64,000 nt of DNA from Variovorax sp. YR216 (GCF_900107745.1 NZ_FNRO01000001.1:620001-684000); one strand, 5' to 3'; counted from the stretch's first letter, positions 1-9,083 are shown. The notes: generated from the letters alone by a model not told the origin. Program-made: numbers and translations.

Positions 1-1050
1 CATGCGAGGGCGGCGGCATCGACCGCCCGGCCCACGCTGACGGTCACCGTCGCCAAGCCGGAAACCAGCGAGCTCAATGTCACCCTTTCCGCCAACGGCA
101 ATGTCGCGGCGTGGCAGGAAGCCAGCATCGGCTCCGAGTCCACCGGCCTGCGTCTCGCCGAAGTGCGGGTGAACGTGGGCGATGCGGTCAAGAAGGGCCA
201 GGTGCTCGCGGTGTTCTCCGGCGAATCGGTGGATGCCGACGTGGCGCAGGCCAAGGCCTCGCTGGCCGAGGCGCGCGCGACCGCCGCCGATGCGGCCGGC
301 ACCGCGGCGCGTGCGCGCACCTTGCAGGCAACCGGTGCGATGAGCCAGCAGCAGATCAACCAGTACACGACCGCCGAGCAGACCGCCAAGGCGCGCGTCG
401 AGGCGGCGGAAGCGGTGCTCGCGGCGCAGCAGGTGCGCGGCCGAAATACCAAGGTGATGGCGCCGGACGACGGCGTGATCTCCTCCCGCACCGCCACCGT
501 GGGCAGCGTGGTGTCGGCGGGCACGGAACTGTTCCGGCTGATTCGCCAGAGCCGTCTCGAATGGCGCGCGGAGATCACCTCGTCCGAACTCGGCCGCATC
601 ACGGTCGGCACGCCCGCGGTCGTGGTGAGCGCGACCGGCGCGACGGTCAACGGCAAGGTGCGCAGCGTGGCGCCCACGGTGGACCCGCAGACGCGCGCCG
701 CACTGATCTACGTCGACATCCCCGACGTGCAGCAGAACACCGGCATCAAGGCCGGCATGTTCGCGCGCGGCGATTTCATGCTGGGGCGCAGCAGCGCGGT
801 CACGGTGCCGCTCGCGTCGGTGGTGCCGCGCGATGGCTTCAATCACCTGCTGGTGATGCAGCCCGACAGCCGCGTCTCGATGCTGCGCATCGAGACCGGC
901 CGGAGAGTTGGCGACCGCATCGAAATCACCAGCCCGCTGCCGCCCGACGCGCGCGTGGTCGTGCAGGGCGCGGGTTTCCTGAACGATGGCGACCTGGTGC
1001 GCGTCGTGGACGCGTTGCCCGGCAATCCGGCAAATGGAGCTGCAAAGTGA
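1..1050 (+). CDS. RND efflux periplasmic adaptor, 5' end outside window
   Basis: Periplasmic adaptor (membrane fusion protein) linking an RND permease to an outer-membrane channel. The frame is open from the first base, so 349 residues are visible and the signal peptide lies upstream. In order one sees the first half of the lipoyl domain (GDAVKKGQVLAVF, from about visible residue 60), an Ala/Glu/Gln-rich helical hairpin, the second lipoyl half (VMAPDDGVISSR), then beta-barrel and membrane-proximal regions. Its TGA overlaps the GTG of the permease gene (GTGA), implying coupled translation. No outer-membrane factor gene follows. The substrate cannot be read from the sequence. The family call is firm. 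Confidence 0.93.
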   Translation, partial: HARAAASTARPTLTVTVAKPETSELNVTLSANGNVAAWQEASIGSESTGLRLAEVRVNVGDAVKKGQVLAVFSGESVDADVAQAKASLAEARATAADAAGTAARARTLQATGAMSQQQINQYTTAEQTAKARVEAAEAVLAAQQVRGRNTKVMAPDDGVISSRTATVGSVVSAGTELFRLIRQSRLEWRAEITSSELGRITVGTPAVVVSATGATVNGKVRSVAPTVDPQTRAALIYVDIPDVQQNTGIKAGMFARGDFMLGRSSAVTVPLASVVPRDGFNHLLVMQPDSRVSMLRIETGRRVGDRIEITSPLPPDARVVVQGAGFLNDGDLVRVVDALPGNPANGAAK

Positions 1051-4000
1051 ACGTCTCGGCTTGGTCGATCAGAAACCCGATCCCGGCGGTGATGCTGTTC
1101 GTGCTGCTCACCTTCGGCGGACTGCTGTCCTTCAACGCGATGAAGGTGCAGAACTTCCCCGACATCGACCTGCCGACGGTCACCGTCTCGGCAGCGCTGC
1201 CGGGCGCATCGCCGTCGCAGCTCGAGAACGACGTGGCGCGCAAGATCGAGAACTCGATCGCCACCGTGCAGGGTCTCAAGCACATCACGACCAAGGTGCA
1301 GGACGGCGCGGTCACGCTGATCGTCGAGTTCCGCCTCGAAAAGCCGGTGCAGGAAGCGGTCGACGACGTCCGATCCGCGGTGCAGCGCGTGCGCGCCGAC
1401 CTGCCCGCGGACCTGCGCGATCCGGTCATCACCAAGCTCGACTTCGCGGCGCAGCCGGTGCTGGCGTTCACGATCTCGTCGTCGCGCATGGACGACCAGG
1501 AGCTCTCGTGGTTCGTCGACAACGACGTGACCCGCCGCCTGCTCGCGATCAGCGGCGTGGGCGCGGTCAATCGCGTGGGCGGCGTCACGCGGCAGGTGCA
1601 TGTCGATCTCGACCCGGGCAAGCTGCAGGCGCTCGGTGCGACCACGGCCGACATCTCGCGCCAGCTGCGGCAGCAGCAGATCGAAAGCGCCGGCGGCCGC
1701 ACCGACCTGGGCGGCAGCGAGCAGCCGGTGCGCACGCTCGCCACGGTGCGCTCGGCGGACGAGATCGCGGACATCCAGATTTCGCTCTCGGACGGCCGGC
1801 GCATCCGGCTCGACCAGGTGGCGCGCATCAGCGACACGATCGCCGAGCCGCGCGCCGCCGCCTTCCTCGACGGCAAGCCGGTGGTCGGCTTCGAGGTCGC
1901 ACGCAGCCGCGGCGCGAGCGAGGTCGAAGTGGGCGATGCGGTGCAGAAGGTGCTCGCGCAGATGCGCGCCGAGCGCCCCGACATCCACCTCACCGAGGCC
2001 TTCAACTTCGTCGAGCCGGTGCGCGAGGAATACGAAGGCTCGCTGCACCTGCTGTACGAAGGCGCCATCCTTGCAGTGGTGGTGGTGTGGCTCTTCCTGC
2101 GCGACTGGCGCGCGACCTTCGTGTCGGCGGTCGCGCTGCCGATGTCGGTGATCCCGGCGTTCGTCGGCATGTTCCTGTTGGGCTTTTCCATCAACGTGGT
2201 CACGCTGCTCGCCCTGTCGCTGGTGGTCGGCATCCTGGTGGACGACGCGATCGTGGAGGTCGAGAACATCGTGCGCCACCTGCGCATGGGCAAGACGCCG
2301 TACCAGGCCGCGATGGAGGCGGCCGACGAGATCGGCCTTGCGGTGATCGCAACCACCTTCACGCTGATCGCGGTGTTCCTGCCAACCGCCTTCATGAGCG
2401 GCGTGGCCGGCAAGTTCTTCAAGCAGTTCGGCTGGACCGCCTCGCTCGCGGTGTTCGCCTCGCTGGTGGTGGCGCGGATGCTCACGCCGATGATGGCGGC
2501 CTACATCCTCAAACCGATCGTCACGGCCGAGAAGGAACCGCGCTGGCTATCGGCGTACATGCGCCTGGCCGAAGCCTCGATGCGCCACCGCTTCGCGACC
2601 ATGGTGCTCGCCACCCTCTTCTTCTTCGGCTCGGTGGCGATGATTCCGCTGCTCAAGACCGGCTTCATCCCGCCGGACGACAACTCGCAGACGCAGGTCT
2701 ACATCTCGCTCGCGCCCGGGGCGACGCTCGCGCAGACCACCGCGATGGCGGAGGAAACACGACGGCGCGTGATGGCGGTCGAGCATGTGCGCAGCGTCTA
2801 CACCACCGTCGGCGGCGGCAGCGCAGGCGGGGACCCGTTCGCGAACTTCGGCACGCCCGAGACGCGCAAGTCGACCCTCACGATCCAGCTCGACCCGCGC
2901 GGCGACCGCCCGCGCAAGCAGGTGATCGAGAACAAGATCCGCGCTGCACTCGAAACGCTGCCCGGCGTGCGCAGCACGGTCGGTCTCGGCGGCTCGGGCG
3001 AGAAGTACATCCTCGCGCTCTCCGGCGACGACCCGAACGCACTGACCACGGCCGCGCGCGCAGTCGAGCGCGACCTGCGCACCATCCCTGGCCTCGGCAA
3101 CATCACGTCGACCGCGAGCCTGATCCGCCCCGAAATCGCGGTGCGGCCCGACTTCGCGCGTGCCGCCGACCTCGGCGTGACCAGCACGGCAATCGCCGAC
3201 ACGCTGCGCGTCGCCACGCTCGGCGACTACGACCAGAACCTGCCCAAGCTCAATCTCGCGCAGCGCCAGGTACCGATCGTGGTCAAGCTGGAGGATTCGG
3301 CGCGGCAGGATCTCTCGCTGCTCGAACGCCTCGCGGTGCCCGGTGCGCGCGGGCCAGTGATGCTGGGCCAGGTCGCCACCCTGTCGATTGAAGGCGGCCC
3401 GGCGGTGATCGACCGGTACGACCGGTCGCGCAACGTCAACTTCGAGATCGAGTTGTCCGGCGTTGGCCTGGGCGACGCGAAGGATGCGGCGATGAAGCTG
3501 CCATCCATCCGCAGCCTGCCGCCCGGCGTGCGCGTGGCCGAGGTGGGCGATGCGGAAGTGATGACCGAACTGTTCAACAGCTTCGGCCTCGCGATGCTGA
3601 CCGGCGTGCTGTGCATCTACATCGTGCTGGTGCTGCTGTTCAAGGACTTCCTGCATCCGATCACCATCCTGTGCGCGCTGCCGCTTGCGCTCGGCGGCGC
3701 GTTCGTCGGGCTGCTGGTCGGGCAGAAAGCGCTGTCGATGCCCTCGCTGATCGGCCTGATCATGCTGATGGGCATCGCGACGAAGAACTCGATCCTGCTG
3801 GTCGAATACGCGATCGTCGCGCGCCGCGACCACGGCATGAGCCGCTTCGATGCGCTGCGCGACGCCTGCCACAAGCGGGCACGGCCGATCATCATGACCA
3901 CGCTCGCGATGGGCGCGGGCATGGCGCCGATCGCCTTCGGCTGGAGCTCGGCGGATTCGAGCTTCCGCTCGCCGATGGCGATGGCGGTGATCGGCGGACT

Positions 4001-4178
4001 CATCACATCCACCGTGCTGAGCCTGCTGGTGGTGCCGGCCGTGTTCACCTATGTCGACGACACCGAGCACTGGATTCGCAAGACAGTCAAGCGGATTCGT
4101 GGAGCGATGCCCCACGGCCACGCCCGTGACGCTGGCGATAGACTCCCGCCATCGTCGATCGACAGAGGTACACCGTGA
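1047..4178 (+). CDS. RND efflux permease (HAE1/AcrB type)
   Basis: Proton-driven inner-membrane efflux permease of 1043 residues, the usual length of the HAE1 family. The GTG start is chosen because it overlaps the adaptor stop and gives the standard N-terminus (SIRNPIPAVMLFVLL) leading into TM1. Two periplasmic porter regions alternate with two six-helix blocks. The acidic TM4 motif LVVGILVDDAIVEVEN, with the proton-relay Asp pair near residue 398, is intact. A second conserved helix reads GLIMLMGIATKNSILLVEYA. The C-terminus is short and polar. The TGA overlaps the GTG of the next small gene, so all three genes look like one operon. Substrate and regulator are unknown. Confidence 0.95.
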   Translation: MNVSAWSIRNPIPAVMLFVLLTFGGLLSFNAMKVQNFPDIDLPTVTVSAALPGASPSQLENDVARKIENSIATVQGLKHITTKVQDGAVTLIVEFRLEKPVQEAVDDVRSAVQRVRADLPADLRDPVITKLDFAAQPVLAFTISSSRMDDQELSWFVDNDVTRRLLAISGVGAVNRVGGVTRQVHVDLDPGKLQALGATTADISRQLRQQQIESAGGRTDLGGSEQPVRTLATVRSADEIADIQISLSDGRRIRLDQVARISDTIAEPRAAAFLDGKPVVGFEVARSRGASEVEVGDAVQKVLAQMRAERPDIHLTEAFNFVEPVREEYEGSLHLLYEGAILAVVVVWLFLRDWRATFVSAVALPMSVIPAFVGMFLLGFSINVVTLLALSLVVGILVDDAIVEVENIVRHLRMGKTPYQAAMEAADEIGLAVIATTFTLIAVFLPTAFMSGVAGKFFKQFGWTASLAVFASLVVARMLTPMMAAYILKPIVTAEKEPRWLSAYMRLAEASMRHRFATMVLATLFFFGSVAMIPLLKTGFIPPDDNSQTQVYISLAPGATLAQTTAMAEETRRRVMAVEHVRSVYTTVGGGSAGGDPFANFGTPETRKSTLTIQLDPRGDRPRKQVIENKIRAALETLPGVRSTVGLGGSGEKYILALSGDDPNALTTAARAVERDLRTIPGLGNITSTASLIRPEIAVRPDFARAADLGVTSTAIADTLRVATLGDYDQNLPKLNLAQRQVPIVVKLEDSARQDLSLLERLAVPGARGPVMLGQVATLSIEGGPAVIDRYDRSRNVNFEIELSGVGLGDAKDAAMKLPSIRSLPPGVRVAEVGDAEVMTELFNSFGLAMLTGVLCIYIVLVLLFKDFLHPITILCALPLALGGAFVGLLVGQKALSMPSLIGLIMLMGIATKNSILLVEYAIVARRDHGMSRFDALRDACHKRARPIIMTTLAMGAGMAPIAFGWSSADSSFRSPMAMAVIGGLITSTVLSLLVVPAVFTYVDDTEHWIRKTVKRIRGAMPHGHARDAGDRLPPSSIDRGTP

Positions 4179-4600
4179 TCAACATCCTTCAGCGTGTGAC
4201 GGTTTCCGGCGCCTTTCTGGGCATTTCGCTGGCTGCGCTTGCCCAGACGCCCGATCTGGCCGAGGCCCAGCGGCTCTACGACGAGCAGGTCGCGAAGTGC
4301 AACAACGGCTCGCTGCCCCGGCCGCAGCGCGATGCCTGCATCCGCGATGCCGGCGCGGCGCTGGACCGGGCGCGCGGCGGTGCGACGGGCAACGTCACCA
4401 CGCGCTCGCGGGATCGGCGCTCCACCGTGGTCAAGCCGGAAGGCGCACCCGTGCCCGGTGGCACGAACACGGTCCGCTCGGGCGATCGCCGCTCGACCGT
4501 GGTGACACCCCAAGGCACGCCCGCGCCAGCCGGATCGACCACAGTCACCTCGCCGGACGGGCGTTCCACCGTGGTGGTCCCGGCCCAGCCGCAGCGCTGA
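4175..4600 (+). CDS. Small secreted protein with three 24-residue repeats
   Basis: Not a family I recognise. The 141-residue product has a Sec-type signal peptide (hydrophobic core SGAFLGISLAALA, cleavage near residue 22-24). A charged segment follows with Cys42 and Cys55, which could pair in the periplasm. From residue 73 to the end it is three tandem units of exactly 24 residues, each carrying D-(R/G)-R-S-T-V-V (Asp at 80, 104 and 128) followed by a Pro/Gly-rich spacer; the last unit is three residues short. The GTG start overlaps the permease stop, so it is probably co-translated with the efflux pump. It converges on the next gene with a 3-bp gap. It may be a small periplasmic partner of the pump, but that is inference from position only. 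Confidence 0.75.
   Translation: MINILQRVTVSGAFLGISLAALAQTPDLAEAQRLYDEQVAKCNNGSLPRPQRDACIRDAGAALDRARGGATGNVTTRSRDRRSTVVKPEGAPVPGGTNTVRSGDRRSTVVTPQGTPAPAGSTTVTSPDGRSTVVVPAQPQR
4391..4597 (+). repeat. 72-bp tandem coding repeat, three units
   Basis: Three direct 72-bp units (4391-4462, 4463-4534, and 4535-4597 incomplete) encode the 24-residue repeats of the small secreted protein. Units 1 and 2 are the closest match at the DNA level; unit 3 keeps mainly the segment for RSTVV. The period is exact with no indels. Confidence 0.8.
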
Positions 4601-4603
4601 ATT

Positions 4604-5308
4604 TCAGGGAAAGCCCCGCACCTCCGCCAGCATCGCGACGAGGCGCTGCACGTCGAGCACGACGAGCGCCTTGCGGTCCTTCTCGATAACGCCCGCACGT
4701 TGAAGCGCATTGAGCTCGCGCGTGACCTGCTCGCGGTTGGTGCTGACCCGGCTCGCCAGCTCGGCATGCGTCGGCGCCGGATCCAGCCGCGCGCGATTGC
4801 CCTCGACGCCCGACTCCCGCGCAAGACGGAGCACCTCGGCATGCACCCGGTTCTGCACGCCCATCGTGCTCAGGTCGATGACGCGTTCCGACAGTTGCCG
4901 CACGAGCGAGGTCAGGTTCTGCATCACGCGCTCGGCCACCGTCGGCTCGCTGCGCAGCAGCTCGAGGAACGCGAGGCGATCCAGGCTCGCGACCACGCTG
5001 GGCCTGAGCGTCACGACATCGGCCGAACGCGGCCGGCCGTCGATGGCGGCGATCTCGCCGAGGTGCTCGCCCTCGTTCAGGTCGCGGAAGGTGATTTGCC
5101 GCCCGTTGGCCGAATAGGTGGTCACGCGCAACTGGCCCGACACCAGGAAATACACATCGCTCTTTTCTTCGGAGCGCAACAGCAGTGGCGTATCGGCCGG
5201 AACGCTCTGCCAAAGGCATTGCTGGGCCAGTTGATCGAGCCGCTGCTGCGACAGGCCCTCCAGCAGCGCGATGTGCTTCAGGGCCAGGCTGGAACGCTGG
5301 ATGGTCAT
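4604..5308 (-). CDS. Crp/Fnr family transcriptional regulator
   Basis: Cytoplasmic DNA-binding regulator of 234 residues. An N-terminal cyclic-nucleotide-binding-like beta-roll (about 15-125, with GQLRVTTYSANGRQITFRDL and GEHLGEIAAIDGRPRSADV) is followed by a dimerisation helix and a C-terminal winged helix (THAELASRVSTNREQVTREL). There is no N-terminal cysteine cluster, so it is not an Fe-S FNR. The start at 5308 is preferred over an in-frame upstream ATG at 5371 because family similarity begins at MTIQRSSLALKH and a palindrome sits in the intervening DNA. It is divergent from the DUF4148 gene. The ligand is unknown. Confidence 0.88.
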   Translation of the reverse strand: MTIQRSSLALKHIALLEGLSQQRLDQLAQQCLWQSVPADTPLLLRSEEKSDVYFLVSGQLRVTTYSANGRQITFRDLNEGEHLGEIAAIDGRPRSADVVTLRPSVVASLDRLAFLELLRSEPTVAERVMQNLTSLVRQLSERVIDLSTMGVQNRVHAEVLRLARESGVEGNRARLDPAPTHAELASRVSTNREQVTRELNALQRAGVIEKDRKALVVLDVQRLVAMLAEVRGFP

Positions 5309-5330
5309 TCGTGTGAGCAGTTGAGAAAAC

Positions 5331-5348
5331 CTGTGCGCAAACGCACAG
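5331..5348. promoter_or_regulatory. Crp-like palindrome upstream of the Crp/Fnr gene
   Basis: A perfect 7-4-7 inverted repeat, CTGTGCG-CAAA-CGCACAG, lies 22 bp before the regulator start and about 90 bp before the divergent DUF4148 gene. Its TGTG...CACA ends match the general form of Crp/Fnr operators. It is therefore a candidate autoregulatory site that may also control the divergent gene. The assignment is inference from form and position. Confidence 0.5.
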
Positions 5349-5435
5349 CGCAGATGGCTCGCCGACGCCACAGTACAGCCCTGTGATCCAGCGATTCCCC
5401 GCCGTCACACATCAAGGCTTCAAGGAGATTTCAAC

Positions 5436-5885
5436 ATGAATGCAAAACTATTTCTCGGCATCTCCGCACTTGCGCTTGCCGGTGCCGTATCCGCCCAGAC
5501 CGTGCCGGCCGAGCAGTGGGTCGGCGCACCGATTCCCGCCGCCAGCCATTTCAGCCGCGCCGAAGTGGCGGCGGACCTGTCCGCGAGCCGTTCGACCTTC
5601 GCGAGCGCACCGGCGGAATACCGCGTCGGTCCCGCTGATGCGAAGACGGGCGCCGCGAGCCGTGCCGAAGTCGCCGCCGACGAGCGCCTGTGGATTCGCT
5701 CCGGCATGAGCCAGGTCGCAAACCGCGACAACTTCGATCCGAACAGCGCGGAATACCGCCAGCAGATGGCCGCTTATCAGCGCATGCGCAACGGGCCGGA
5801 ATTCATGGCCGAAGTGCAGCGCGCGCAGAGCACGCGCTCGATGAGCCTGGCGCGATTCGGCCACGGATCGTCCGCCGCCGAATAA
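5436..5885 (+). CDS. DUF4148 family secreted protein
   Basis: Small exported protein of 149 residues with a clear signal peptide (KLFLGISALALAGAVSA, cleavage after Ala20). DUF4148 proteins are common in multiple copies in Burkholderiales and have no known function. The family hallmark SRAEVAAD occurs twice, at residues 40-47 and 75-82, so this copy is an internal duplication of the motif. A strong ribosome-binding site (AAGGAG) precedes the ATG. A rho-independent terminator follows directly. It is divergent from the Crp/Fnr gene and may be under its control. Confidence 0.85.
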   Translation: MNAKLFLGISALALAGAVSAQTVPAEQWVGAPIPAASHFSRAEVAADLSASRSTFASAPAEYRVGPADAKTGAASRAEVAADERLWIRSGMSQVANRDNFDPNSAEYRQQMAAYQRMRNGPEFMAEVQRAQSTRSMSLARFGHGSSAAE

Positions 5886-5915
5886 GCAAGGTTGAACAAG
5901 CCGTAGCGTCGCGAT

Positions 5916-5953
5916 CGCCGCGGAGCCGCACAGGCGGTCCGCGGCGTTTTTTT
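5916..5953 (+). terminator. Rho-independent terminator after the DUF4148 gene
   Basis: A perfect 9-bp stem (CGCCGCGGA and TCCGCGGCG) with a 13-nt loop is followed by seven T. It lies 30 bp after the DUF4148 stop. The T-run is on the + strand only, so it does not serve the convergent tctA gene. Confidence 0.9.
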
Positions 5954-5975
5954 GCGTGCGCGGCCGCCTCGGGAA

Positions 5976-7481
5976 TCAGGCCAGCTGCGGCCTCGCGCTC
6001 ATGCGCTTGGCCAGGCGCGGGAGCACCAGCACGGCCAGGATCACGACGATCAAGGCAATCGACATGGGCCGCTGGAAGAACACGCCTGCACTGCCTTCGC
6101 CGATGGACATCGCATTGCGAAGCTGTGCTTCGGCGAGCGGCCCGAGGATCATGCCAACCACCACCGGCGCGGTCGGGAAGTCGAAGCGGCGCATCACCAC
6201 GCCCAGCACGCCGATGGCGTAGAGCAGCAGCAGGTCGAACGCGCTTTGCCGCATGCCGTAGGCGCCCACCGTCGCGAAGATCAGGATGCCCGCGTAAAGC
6301 TGCGGCTTCGGGATCTTGAGGAGCTTGACCCACAGGCCCACCATCGGCAGGTTCAGCACCAGCAGCATCACGTTGCCGATGTAGAGCGAAGCGATCAGCG
6401 CCCACACCAGTGCGGCCGAGGTCGTGAACAGCTGCGGACCCGGCTGGATGCCGTAGTTCTGGAAAGCGCCGAGCAGGATCGCGGTGGTGTTCGACGTCGG
6501 GATGCCGAGCGTCAGCAGCGGGATCAGCGCCGCGGTCACGGTCGCGTTGTTCGCCGCCTCGGGGCCGGCCACGCCTTCGATCGCGCCCTTGGTGCCGAAT
6601 TCGGCGCGGGCCTCGGGGTCCTTCACCAGCTTCTTCTCGGCCGCATAGCTCAGGAAGGTCGGGATTTCTGTCCCGCCGGCCGGGATGCAGCCGAAGGGCG
6701 TGCCGATGGCGGTGCCGCGCAGCCAGGCGGGAATCGAACGCTTCCAGTCGCGGGCCGTCATGTGCACCCGGCTGAGCTTGTTCTGCCCCTCGACGACACG
6801 GCCTTCGTACAGCACCGCGTAGAGCACCTCGGCCACTGCGAACAGGCCGACCGCGACCAGCACGATCTCGATGCCGTCGAGCAGTTCGGGGATGCCGCCG
6901 GTGTAGCGCCCCTGCCCCGAGATCTGATCGAGCCCGATGCAGCCGGCCGCCAGGCCGATGAACAGCGCCGTCATGCCGCGCAGGGTGCTCTTGCCGAGCA
7001 CCGCGCTCACCGTGGTGAAGGCCAGGAGCATCAGCAGGAAGTACTCCGGCGGGCCCAGGCGGACGGCAAAGTCGGCGACGAACGGCGCGAACAGCGTGAC
7101 CACCACCGTGGCGATGGTGCCCGCCACGAACGACCCGATGGCCGCCGTCGCCAGCGCGGCGCCCGCACGGCCGCTCTTGGCCATCTTGTTGCCTTCCATC
7201 GCGGTCACCATGCTGGCGGTTTCGCCGGGCGTGTTGAGCAAGATGGAGGTGGTCGAGCCGCCGTACATGGCGCCGTAGTAAATGCCCGAGAAGAAGATCA
7301 TCGACGCGGTGACGTCGACCTTGCCGGTGATCGGCAGCAGCATCGCGACCGCCACCGCCGGCCCGATGCCGGGCAGCACGCCGACCGCCGTGCCGAGGGC
7401 GCAGCCGACCAGGCACCAGAGAAGATTCGCCGGCGTGATCGCGAGCGCGAAGCCGTGCAGGAGAGCGTTAAAGATTTCCAT
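5976..7481 (-). CDS. tctA: Tripartite tricarboxylate transporter, large permease TctA
   Basis: Large membrane subunit (501 residues, about 12 hydrophobic segments) of a TTT-family secondary transporter, which imports carboxylates delivered by a periplasmic binding protein. Typical family stretches include [19 protein letters not shown] near residue 35 and [20 protein letters not shown] in the second half, the latter being the repeated substrate-path loop. It is the last gene of tctC-tctB-tctA, with only 4 bp between tctB and tctA. The actual substrate cannot be assigned from TctA. The family call is firm. Confidence 0.95.
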   Translation of the reverse strand: MEIFNALLHGFALAITPANLLWCLVGCALGTAVGVLPGIGPAVAVAMLLPITGKVDVTASMIFFSGIYYGAMYGGSTTSILLNTPGETASMVTAMEGNKMAKSGRAGAALATAAIGSFVAGTIATVVVTLFAPFVADFAVRLGPPEYFLLMLLAFTTVSAVLGKSTLRGMTALFIGLAAGCIGLDQISGQGRYTGGIPELLDGIEIVLVAVGLFAVAEVLYAVLYEGRVVEGQNKLSRVHMTARDWKRSIPAWLRGTAIGTPFGCIPAGGTEIPTFLSYAAEKKLVKDPEARAEFGTKGAIEGVAGPEAANNATVTAALIPLLTLGIPTSNTTAILLGAFQNYGIQPGPQLFTTSAALVWALIASLYIGNVMLLVLNLPMVGLWVKLLKIPKPQLYAGILIFATVGAYGMRQSAFDLLLLYAIGVLGVVMRRFDFPTAPVVVGMILGPLAEAQLRNAMSIGEGSAGVFFQRPMSIALIVVILAVLVLPRLAKRMSARPQLA

Positions 7482-7485
7482 CGCT

Positions 7486-8013
7486 TCAGATCCAGCCCGT
7501 CGCGGTCAAGCCCGGGAGGTTGATCGCCAGGAACTTCGTGAACATCCAGTACACCGGCGCAGAGATGACGAGGCCGGTCACGAGATCGATGAACCAGGTG
7601 CGCGGCGAATTCGCGATCGCCTGCCCGCCGGCGCGGCGCAGGCCCTGCACCGCGAGCAAGTAACACAGCGCGCAGCTCAGGATGAAGCCGATGGCGGTGA
7701 TGAGGCCGGCGTTGAGCAGCAGCCCGGCCGAGACCCAGATGAACCCGGTCCAGTACGGAGGCGCCGAGTCCGACTCCTCCATTTCGCGGAAGCCGCCGGT
7801 GCGCGCTTCCCAGATGATCCACGCGCCGCACACCGTGAGCGCGATCGAGACCAGCCAGGGCAGGAAGTTGGGGCCGACGCCGCCGTAGCCGGCCTCGGAC
7901 GAGATGTCGATCGCGCCCCACGCGAGGGCGAGGCCGGTGACCAGAACCCCGACGCCGACCAGCGTCTGGGGCCAGTTCGCTGGCGTCGCCGTGGAGGTCA
8001 GTGCGGCCTGCAC
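7486..8013 (-). CDS. tctB: Tripartite tricarboxylate transporter, small permease TctB
   Basis: Small membrane subunit of 175 residues with four hydrophobic helices (for example TLVGVGVLVTGLALAWGAI and GLLLNAGLITAIGFILSCAL), as usual for TctB. The loop before helix 2 carries GYGGVGPNFLPW, typical of the family. The start is a GTG whose codon lies 2 bp after the tctC stop, so the two genes are tightly coupled. It partners the TctA permease encoded 4 bp downstream. TctB sequences are poorly conserved; position between tctC and tctA makes the call secure. Confidence 0.92.
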   Translation of the reverse strand: MQAALTSTATPANWPQTLVGVGVLVTGLALAWGAIDISSEAGYGGVGPNFLPWLVSIALTVCGAWIIWEARTGGFREMEESDSAPPYWTGFIWVSAGLLLNAGLITAIGFILSCALCYLLAVQGLRRAGGQAIANSPRTWFIDLVTGLVISAPVYWMFTKFLAINLPGLTATGWI

Positions 8014-8015
8014 GG

Positions 8016-8975
8016 TCAGACCATTCCCGACTTGACCATGGTGGCGCGCAGGCTCGCGAACTCATCGTCCACGAACTTGGCGAAGGCATCGCCCGAGAGC
8101 ACTGCCGGCGTCCAGTCGTTCTTCTTCACCGCTTCGGCCCACGCCGGCGTCTTCACCGCGGCCAGCACGAGGTCGGTCAGGGCCTTGCGCTGCTCGGGCG
8201 TGATGCCCGGCGCGCCGTACACGCCGCGCCAGTTGCCGATCTCGACGTCGATGCCCTGCTCCTTGAGCGTCGGCACATTGATGCCGGGCAACCGCTGCGC
8301 CGAGGTGACGGCAATCGGCTTCATCTTGCCGGCGTTGATGTATTCGGCGAACTCGCTGAAGCCGCTGCCGCCCACCGTGACGTTGCCGCCCAGGATGGCC
8401 GCCGTGGCCTCACCGCCCCCACGGAAAGCAACGTAGTTGATCTTGGACGGATCGACGCCCACGCGCTGCGCGATCATCGCCGCCGCGATGTGCTCGGTGG
8501 AGCCGCGCGAGCCGCCGCCCCACTTCACGCTGCCCGGATCCTTCTTGAGTTGGTCGATCACGTCCTTCATGCTCTTGAACGGCGAGTTGGCCGGCAACAC
8601 GAAGACGTTGTATTCGCTGGTCAGGCGCGCGATCGGCGTGGCCTGCGAGAGCGAAACCGGCGGCTTGCCGGTGATGATGCCGCCCAGCATCACGGCGCCC
8701 ATGATCATCATCGCGTTGGGGTCGCCCTTGGAGCCGTTGACGAATTGCGCCAGCCCGAGCGCACCGGCCGCGCCGCCCTTGTTGTCGAAGGTGACCGTAT
8801 CGGCCAGCTTGCCGTCGGTGAGGGCCTTGCCCAGCGCGCGCCCGGTGGTGTCCCATCCGCCGCCCGGGTTGGCGGGGATCATCATCTTGATGTTGGCGGC
8901 GGCCCATGCCGACAGCGGCAAGGCACCGGTGGCCGCCAACGCGACCATGGATTTCAGAAACGTGTCTCGGCGCAT
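8016..8975 (-). CDS. tctC: Bug-type periplasmic substrate-binding protein TctC
   Basis: Extracytoplasmic solute receptor of 319 residues that captures a carboxylate and passes it to TctBA. It has a signal peptide (MRRDTFLKSMVALAATGALPLSAWA; the RR is offset from a true Tat motif, so Sec export is more likely). Mature-protein hallmarks are IPANPGGGWDTTGRAL near the N-terminus, the ligand-loop DNKGGAAGALG, and GAPGITPEQRKAL near the C-terminus. The strong upstream sequence AAAGGAGACAT gives an SD just before the ATG. It is the first gene of the operon and faces the divergent tctDE-like regulators. The substrate remains unknown. Confidence 0.94.
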   Translation of the reverse strand: MRRDTFLKSMVALAATGALPLSAWAAANIKMMIPANPGGGWDTTGRALGKALTDGKLADTVTFDNKGGAAGALGLAQFVNGSKGDPNAMMIMGAVMLGGIITGKPPVSLSQATPIARLTSEYNVFVLPANSPFKSMKDVIDQLKKDPGSVKWGGGSRGSTEHIAAAMIAQRVGVDPSKINYVAFRGGGEATAAILGGNVTVGGSGFSEFAEYINAGKMKPIAVTSAQRLPGINVPTLKEQGIDVEIGNWRGVYGAPGITPEQRKALTDLVLAAVKTPAWAEAVKKNDWTPAVLSGDAFAKFVDDEFASLRATMVKSGMV

Positions 8976-9083
8976 CGATGTCTCCTTTGTTTGAACCTGA
9001 GTAGAAGCTGACGCCGGTATGATGCGCCGCCCTGCTGTCAGTTGGCTGTCCGGCAGACTGGGGTAAACACCGAAAATCCCGGC

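Noticed and set aside
8947..8975. Tat signal peptide on TctC (MRRDTFLK)
   Set aside because: The RR is one residue too far from FLK for a consensus Tat motif, and Bug proteins are typically Sec-exported.
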